Shown here one piece after another: positions 56,929 to 64,000 of a stretch of DNA of 64,000 bases (within the stretch, counting starts at the first letter, position 1; each line of letters starts with the position of its first letter). The notes beneath the pieces were generated by a model. That model ran no database searches and was not told where the DNA came from. It saw only the letters and a program-made list of their open reading frames with translations. The stretch is from the NCBI RefSeq assembly GCF_022539505.1, contig NC_061510.1:398952249-399016248 (forward strand), given 5' to 3'. The position numbers and the translations under genes were made by a program. Source of the DNA: Lolium rigidum (taxonomy: Eukaryota; Streptophyta; Magnoliopsida; Poales; Poaceae).

Positions 56929-57529
56929 AGCATCCCCAAGCTTAGTTTCTACTCGTCCTCGAGTAGGTAAACGATAACAATGATAATTTCTTAAGTGACA
57001 TGCCATCATAACCTTGATCATACTATTGTAAGCATATGTAATGAATGCAGCGATCAAAACAATGGTAATGACATGAGTAAACAAATGAATCATAAAGCAA
57101 AGACTTTTCATGAATAGTACTTCAAGACAAGCATCAATAAGTCTTGCATAAGAGTTAACTCATAAAGCAATAAATCAAAGTAAAGGTGTTGAAGCAACAC
57201 AAAGGAAGATTAAGTTTAAGCGGTTGCTTTCAACTTATAACATGTATATCTCATGGATATTGTCAATGTAAAGTAATATAACAAGTGCAATATGCAAGTA
57301 TGTAGGAATCAATGCACAGTTCACACAAGTGTTTGCTTCTTGAGGTGGAGAGAGATAGGTGAACTGACTCAACATAAAAGTAAAAGAAAGGTCCTTCAAA
57401 GAGGAAAGCATCGATTGCTATATTTGTGCTAGAGCTTTTATTTTGAAAACATGAAGAGAGCATAAAAGTAAAGTTTTGAGAGGTGTTTGTTGTTGTCAAC
57501 GAATGGTAGCGGGTACTCTAACCCCCTTG

Positions 57530-57785
57530 CCAGACAAACCTTCAAAGAGTGGCTCCCATTTTATTTTATTTTTGGGTGGCACTCCTTCCAACCTTTCTTT
57601 CACAAACCATGGCTAACCGAATCCTCGGGTGCCTGCCAACAATCTCATACCATGAAGGAGTGTCTTTTTATTTTAGTTTTATTATGATGACACTCCTCCC
57701 CACCTTTGCTTTCTCAAGCCATGGCTAACGGAATCCTTCGGGTGCCGTCCAACAATCACATACCATGGAGGAGTGTCTATTTTTG
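57530..57785. repeat. ~112-bp tandem repeat in the truncated element's interior
   Basis: CCATGGCTAACCGAATCC with ATACCATGAAGGAGTGTCT near 57608-57665 is repeated near 57720-57778, with a third partial unit upstream. The intact copy has a different sequence at this place. Confidence 0.75.
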
Positions 57786-60409
57786 TTAATTAATTTGGGA
57801 CTGGGAATCCCATTGCCAGCTCTTTTTGCAAAGTTATTGGATAAGCGAGATGAAGCCACTAGTCCATTGGTGAAAGTTGCCCAACAAGATTGAAAGATAA
57901 ACACCACATACTTCCTCATGAGCTATAAAACATTGACACAAATAAGAGGTAATAACTTTTGAATTGTTTAAAGGTAGCACTCAAGCAATTTACTTTGGAA
58001 TGGCGGAGAAATTCCATGTAGTAGGTAGGTATGGTGGACACAAATGGCATAGTGGTTGGCTCAAGGATTTGGATGCATGAGAAGTATTCCCTCTCGATAC
58101 AAGGTTTAGGCTAGCAAGGTTATTTGAAACAAACACAAGGATGAACCGGTGCAGACAAAACTCACATAAAAGACATATTGTAAACATTATAAGACTTTAC
58201 ACCGTCTTCCTTGTTGTTCAAAACTCAATACTAGAAATTATCTAGACCTTAGAGAGACCAATTATGCAAACCAAATTTTAGCAAGCTCTATGTATTTCTT
58301 CATTAATGAGTGCAAAGTATATGATGCAAGAGCTTAAACATGAGCACAACAATTGCCAAGTATCACATTATCCAAGACATTTTACCAATTACTACATGTA
58401 GCATTTTCTGTTTCCAACCATATAACAATTAACGAAGCAGTTTCAACCTTCGCCATGAACATTAAAAGCTAAGAACATATGTGTTCATATGAACCAGCGG
58501 AGCGTGTCTCTCTCCCACACAAGGATTAACTTATTCAGATAATGAAAATAACAAAACGAAAATAAAAGCACACAGACGCTCCAAGTAAAATACATAAGAA
58601 TGTGACGGAATAAAAATATAGTTTCAAGAGAAGGAACCTGATAATTTGTCGATGAAGAAGGGGATGCCTTGGGCATCCCCAAGCTTAGATGCTTGAGTCT
58701 TCTTAAAATATGCAGGGATGAACCACCGGGGCATCCCCAAGCTTAGACCTTTCACTCTTCTTGATCATAGTATATCATCCTCTTCTCTTGACCCTTGAAA
58801 ACTTCCTTCACACAAACTTCAAGCAAACTCATGAGAGGGTTAGTGCTTAACCACAAATTCATATATTCAGAGGTGACACAATCATTCTTAACACTTCTGG
58901 ACATTGCACAAAGCTTCTGAAAGTTCATGGAACAAAGAAACCCATTCAACATAGCAAAAGCGGCAATGCGAAATAAAAGGCAGAATCTGTCAAAAACAGA
59001 ACAGTCCGTAAAGATGCTTCTGGACTGGGCACTTAACTTGCTCAAATGGAAAAACTCAAAACTAATGAAAGTTGCGTACATATCTGAGGATCACGCTCGT
59101 AATTTTGCAGATTTTTTTGATTTTTTTTACAGAGACTTATGCCAGAATTCGTGACAGACAGCAATGCTGTTTCTGCGCATGACGATCCCAAATATAACAT
59201 CAACTTTAGCATAGAAACTTTACTTGGCACAAAAACATGATAAGGAGAGGTTGCTACAGTAGTAAAAAACTTCCAAGACTCAACAAAACAAAAATTGCTG
59301 TAGTAAAATAAACACATGGGTTATCTCCCAAGAAGTTCTTTCTTTATAGCCATTAAGATGGGCTCAGCAGTTTTAATGATGCTCTCATGAAAATAGATGA
59401 CAAAGGATTAACTTGTCAATGCCTACAGATTGTAGACTAGGGTTTTGCTAGAAGTAGAGGGCAAGTAGATCTCGAAGGTTCAGGCGAAAAGTACTCGACG
59501 ATTATGAAAACTAGGGTTATGTTGACAGTAGATTCGATCCTTTCTTTGTCCCTCGACTCCCCCTTATATAGGAGGTGGAGCCGAGGGTTTCGTCTTGTAC
59601 AAGTTACAGAGTCCGGGACGGTTTCTAACTCATCCCGCCAGATTACAAATAACACTTCCTATTACAACTCTAACTTTCCTTAATATATCTTGGGCTCCCA
59701 AATCTTCTTATTCTTCGGGTAGTGGGCCTTCAGTAAACCCCGGGTACTATCTTCGGCAGGCCCATTTGGGATGCCTATGTCGATAGCCCCGAGATTTTGC
59801 TTGAATCGTAGAGTCGTGGAAAATCTCGACTGTTTATTTTTATTCGAGAGCTTTTATTTATACTTCTTCACATAAAATTCTATATTGTACAGGGGATAAT
59901 GGTAGTTGGGGCTAGTTCATCCGACGGATCGGGTACTAGTTAACTGCTCTAGTGGCAATCCGCAAAAACCTACTTCAAGATCACGTCCCCGGACATGATC
60001 TCGGGATACTTGGTGCAAACTTCGACAGGTGCCGCTTAAGGTCTTACCATTCCGTCGAGTCCCGAGTCAAATTTATCGAGTACCTAACGCGTCCGTTAGG
60101 ATTTTTCTTCGTATCCGTTGATACGGATAAAAGTAGCGAAGCGCAGTCTTTGGCGATGCCACGCCCAGCCAGAACGGATCTGGGTCTTACCTTCGCAAAT
60201 TTGCGGCATTCGGAAATTGATCGCAACTTTGGCGTTCGAGAATATATTGTCGAGTGCTTTTCGCCTTTGGAATAGCACATTTTATCGAGTCATATTTGAT
60301 GACTTATTTTGTCATCCCGATGGGAGTATATGTAGAGTTATCTCGTGTAACTCGAAATATACTCACTTCGTTTCTTTATTTTGATAAAAATTCATCGGGC
60401 ACGCGAACA

Positions 60410-60700
60410 GCGTTCCCGATGGGAGTAGCCCCCGAGGCTACATCCAAGGACTTGTGCTTGGGTGTAGGCTCCACAGATTAGTATCCGTTGCCGCTATATT
60501 TATAATTTTTCTCGATAGTTTTATATTTATCGGGTGCGCGACCAGCGCTCCCGATGGGAGTAGCCCCCGAGGCTATGAACAAATGCTTGCATTTGGTCAT
60601 AGGCTCTCGCCATTTCTATCTTGTCATACTCGAAATTTTTATCTTTTCAAAGTAGCCCCCGAGCATTTGGGCAAAAACTTGTATTTGACCAAAGGCTCCC
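60410..60700. repeat. Degenerate ~100-130-bp repeats with AGTAGCCCCCGAG core
   Basis: Three copies (about 60422, 60555 and 60651) each have the core followed by a ...CTTG.(A/G)TTTG(G/A)...AGGCTC phrase, as in the leader of related Triticeae retrotransposons. Confidence 0.65.
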
Positions 60701-61144
60701 GGAATAGTCTTGCATTGTCGATAAACATTCCAAACTTCATAGTCGAGCTTTTCCTTCATTTTGACGACGTCATTGCTGATGATAGCCACGATTTCTATTT
60801 TGGAAACTGACCATTGCCGCCTCTTTCACTGCCTTGTGGGTCTCAATTCCTGATCTAACATACACGTCGTGCAAGTGGGGGACACATGTTCTCCCCTTTT
60901 TCTGGCATACGATCTGTAAACTCGTCGATGTAAAAATACTTTTTTACCCTCATCTCCACGTGGTTATCATCTCCTTCACACTTTTTCCATCCAACGGTGC
61001 AATGCTTCGCCTGATTCCTATATAAACCTTTCTTCAACCTCGGTTCACTCCTTCGCTTGCGCCGCACATCTGTTCCTCTTTGCAAAAACTTCCCCTGCGC
61101 CCAACTCTCTTTGATCGTCCGCACGCACGAACATTGCTTTTCCA

Positions 61145-61487
61145 GTGCCATTGATGCCACCGCGCACGCGACTCACGCGCCACAGTACTCCAGAGTCCAA
61201 GATGGCCGCTGAAGATCTTGAATGGGAGAGATCTAAAATCTCCAACCAAGACCTCAACACGCTGAAGAGGCTTGGCCTAATGAAGAAAGAGGACGCCATC
61301 CGCTTTCCCAGCGAAGAAAGCTACCCCAACCCTCCAATGGAGTACCGGGTTAGTTTCGTTGATCACCTCATCCGCGGCCTTTCTGCCCCAATTCACGATT
61401 TCCTCCACGGCCTTCTTTTTGTTTATGGGATTCAACTGCACCGAGTTGACCCCCAATTCCATCCTCCATATTTCCATTTTTATCACG
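61145..61487 (+). pseudogene. Gypsy-type transposon N-terminal domain (PF04195-like), truncated by gap
   Basis: The frame opens MPLMPPRTRLTRHSTPESK and continues with SYPNPPMEYRVSFVDHL and HDFLHGLLFVYGIQLH, the layout of the domain called 'putative gypsy type transposon' in plant LTR elements. A single extra base near 61443 shifts the rest (LTPNSILHISIFIT reads in the next frame). The 100-N gap then removes the remainder. Its function in the element is not known. Confidence 0.7.
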
Positions 61488-61587
61488 NNNNNNNNNNNNN
61501 NNNNNNNNNNNNNNNNNNNNNNNNNNNNNNNNNNNNNNNNNNNNNNNNNNNNNNNNNNNNNNNNNNNNNNNNNNNNNNNNNNNNNNN
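61488..61587. other. Assembly gap (100 N)
   Basis: Exactly 100 N, a conventional placeholder for a gap of unknown size. The sequences either side need not be adjacent in the genome. Confidence 0.99.
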
Positions 61588-63423
61588 AGCACAAAGCCGG
61601 ATTTTCTTGGATTTTATTGGATTTTCATTGATTGACTAGATCCATACATGAAGTTTGACTTTGATATGCAAATGCATGTTGCTATATCAAGCTCTTACTT
61701 GATGTTATAGGTCTAGAGGGTAAAGGTATTCGTGTGAGGAAGTGACGAACTCGAAGATTTTGAAGAAAAATGAAGGTTCACTAGAAGAAGGAAGTAAAGT
61801 TGTGGGAAGTCACCACAATAATTTGAAGAAAGGACCAATCAAACCTCATTTTTATCGTCAATTGAGGAGTACTTCAACATGGAAGTACCATGAAAGTGAG
61901 AAAAAAGTGAATATGGAGCAAGAAGGAGTGGAGCCATATTCATTATGAAAGAAGGTAATGCTAATGAAGTCACTTAAGATACTATTTTCATAGTGTCAAC
62001 AAGTGGTTATCTTGCAAAACAAACCTTAGAAGAAGGAAAATAGACAAGTGAAGTCGCAGCTGGTATCATCAGACCGCATACCGATATAGGATAATCATGA
62101 AGAGAAAGTAGGTGAAGTGAGGTATATCTTAACTAAAACCATAAAAGTATCCGCATCCGGTAGGTAGATGTGGACTAGAACCATAACATAGCCACAACCG
62201 GTATCCAATAAGCCACATCTTGTGTTAGATAGTCTGCAGTACTGGTAACAAATAGTCCACAGCCTTAATCGTTCTTTCACTCTAAAGGAAAGAGGGATTC
62301 CGTAGCCGGTATTCCGTAGCTAATAAATATTTAGTCTGAGGATTCACATCGGATACCCACAACTCGTGTGGATACACCGCAAAGAATTCTTCGTGAGACT
62401 TTAGAAAGGTACAAAATATAAACCTGTACTTAAACCAATCTTCTACCTTGGAGTTTAATGATTAGAAGAAAAGGAGTTGCGTATCATTAGTAAACTCCAA
62501 GGGGGAGAGGAAGATTGAAGGAGAAGTATTAAGATATGATTTGGAGTATGAAAGAAGAAGAAGAAGGTCCGAACCGAGAGGAAGTCCGATCCTATTTTCA
62601 TAAGATTGGTGGAAGTATCCATATAATAGTACTCTCAGGAGGTTGTCGTACCGTAGCTCGAGGTTCATATCTCGAGGAAGTAAGGGTTATACTTTAACTT
62701 GAGTGGGTAATTGATAATTACTCGTAGCATAAGAGCTCAAGTAAGTCTAAGCTAATGAAGTTGGATGAAGAAGATGTCGGAGGACAATCAAAGTCTAAGA
62801 AAACAAAAGACCGAAGGGTTTGACCATACCAAAACATAAGCCTATTAGAAAGATTCCTTTCATGGAACCTAAAGAAACCAAAAGGAAGATAACTAGTATG
62901 AACTAGAAGCCATGATTGGATGGACTAAATGAGTCTAATCCATTTGTAGGACTAAACAACCAGGACCATGCCTATTATAAATACCTTACGAAGTACCATT
63001 ACATTCGTTATGGTAGTAAGGGAAAAACAATACCTTACTTTAAACCAATCCTTTAGACTTAAGGTTTGGGCACCGCAGCTGGATTACCGCAGCTTGGTAG
63101 AACCAAGCTTTGAGTACCCAAATAGGAAGATGTCACCACAACCATTAGTAAAGTCCATTAGCATAAGGAGATGTCCTAATCCAAGAATCTTTGGAGAGTA
63201 AGCCTATAAGCTTAGAGTGTTGGAAGAAATCATAGAATTGAAGAAAGTATCAGTGCGACATCGAAGACTTCATGAAGGATCGAGACAAGGGATATATTCA
63301 ATTATATCTAATGAGATCACTAGGGAGTTTGAAAGGATTGTGATCTGTTCAAGTCGGCTCCACATTCCGAAACCTCGAGAGCGTTCGAACTTCGGGACGA
63401 AGTTCAGCTTAAGGGGGAGAGGC
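61588..63423 (+). mobile_element. 3' interior of a Gypsy-like LTR retrotransposon, decayed
   Basis: No open pol frame remains. The segment ends with TTCGAACTTCGGGACGAAGT and a purine tract TTAAGGGGGAGAGG, the usual 3' end of many grass Gypsy interiors directly before the LTR. Several short frames with stops (61742-61948, 63217-63492) are consistent with a decayed tail. Whether it belongs to the same element as the part before the gap is unknown. Confidence 0.6.
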
Positions 63424-64000
63424 CGTAATATCCCAGTGTTTAGAGGCTATAAAATGAGAGAACACCAAAGTGTGCATTTCATTCATGCATAGAAAATCCG
63501 GGGAATTTTCGCGCTTTCAAATAAAACTTACCACAAGAATCGAAGTTTCACTTGACTTGCCGGAATTGAAGTAGATCATCAAGTCAAGCGCTATAAACTT
63601 CACCGTAATCTTTACTAAAACCCTATTTTGGTAGAGAGGATTTGATCTATGAGTTAGATCAAATGGAATTAGTTTTATAACAAACAACACCTTAAGTAAG
63701 GGTCAACTACAAGATCTTATAAAAGATCTCAACATGACATTCCTTACTACAACACATCCTTTAAGAATCAAACTCTAACTTAATAATACTTAAGAGTTAG
63801 CAACTATCTTTGTGTGTAATTTAATTCACTTCTAAATAAGGTAAACCATAGGGTTTAAAGTGCATAAAAGCCACACATTCTTAATTAAATCATAACTTAT
63901 TAAATATATGGAATATCATAAAACTGAATCCATTTACATTACAAATTATAGTTCAAACTATTTGAATAAAATTACTCATGAGTATTTTGAAACTCATATG
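63424..64000 (+). repeat. Start of a Gypsy-like 3' LTR, runs off the window
   Basis: CGTAATATCCCAGTGTTTAG follows the purine tract directly. Related LTRs begin TGTAATA(T/C)CCC, so the first base looks mutated from T to C. The AT-rich LTR body continues to the window end. Confidence 0.6.

Larger units (their letters stand above)
55227..59382 (-). mobile_element. Truncated inverted copy of the non-autonomous LTR element
   Basis: The minus strand matches the later interior and the LTR of the element at 25556-32463. The 3' LTR spans 56928 down to 55227 (1702 bp), and the interior runs from about 59382 to 56929. Homology stops abruptly at 59382 (GATGC), where the intact copy continues into its ORF. 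The 5' LTR, primer site and ORF are missing. The sequence beyond the break belongs to another retroelement. It lies in opposite orientation to the intact copy, with the two host genes between. Confidence 0.93.
59383..61487 (+). mobile_element. LTR retrotransposon part: probable LTR/leader and 5' coding start
   Basis: A TATA box (CTTATATAGGAGGTGG near 59571) follows CCTCGACTCC, as in Triticeae LTR promoters. A long non-coding leader follows, with repeated GGGAGTAGCCCCCGAGGCT blocks (near 60420, 60553 and 60652), and then a GAG-like coding start at 61145. The exact LTR limits are not found and the element is cut by the assembly gap. It begins exactly where the truncated inverted element breaks off. 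Confidence 0.6.

Overview
This window looks like nuclear DNA of a large-genome grass, most likely a Triticeae species (wheat, Aegilops, barley or rye group). The evidence is nested LTR retrotransposons, a 14-kb CACTA transposon with CACGGCAAAG-type subterminal repeats, Stowaway, Mutator and Harbinger miniature elements, plant LINEs, and GC-rich monocot-style exons. No bacterial features (operons, ribosome binding sites, CRISPR) are expected or seen. Most of the window is transposon. Two single-copy-type protein genes stand out.

Layout. 1-6.3 kb: a LINE fragment (minus strand), a tiny Stowaway, a complete Mutator-type hairpin MITE (1769-2147, with target duplication) and a 5'-truncated LINE (2346-6302) flanked by a 15-bp target duplication. 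6.3-8.0 kb: unassigned. 8048-22078: a CACTA (En/Spm-like) transposon with both terminal inverted repeats and an AAT target duplication. Inside it lie terminal and internal clusters of the CACGGCAAAG motif, a 4.6-kb array of about 510-522-bp units rich in telomere-like TTTAGGG, a spliced GC-rich leader, a decayed TNP2-type transposase gene and a multi-exon second gene of the plant Transposase_24 type. 24.3-38.3 kb: three elements nested in one another. A Harbinger-like DNA element was split by a Copia LTR retrotransposon (minus strand), whose 3' LTR was split by a gag/pol-less, Athila-like LTR element with 1715-bp LTRs. Matching target duplications fix the order.

38.3-50.2 kb is the gene island. 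A seven-coding-exon LRR receptor-like pseudokinase gene (plus strand, 40136-43231, about 789 aa) and a five-coding-exon RAD6/UBC2-type ubiquitin-conjugating enzyme gene (minus strand, 44135-49714, exactly 152 aa) converge tail to tail across about 0.9 kb containing a Stowaway MITE. The 4.3-kb second intron of the E2 gene holds an intron-containing tRNA-Met(CAT)-like sequence and a family of diverged local repeats. 50.2-55.2 kb: MITE and Harbinger-like sequence, a 1.17-kb tandem duplication of unidentified sequence and a CA microsatellite. 55.2-59.4 kb: a truncated, inverted second copy of the gag-less LTR element. 59.4 kb to the end: parts of further LTR retrotransposons around a 100-N assembly gap (61488-61587), with the start of an LTR near 63424.

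The two host genes have no evident joint function. The transposons explain almost all the remaining structure. Many transposon ORFs are broken by frameshifts or stops, while the two host genes splice into complete frames.
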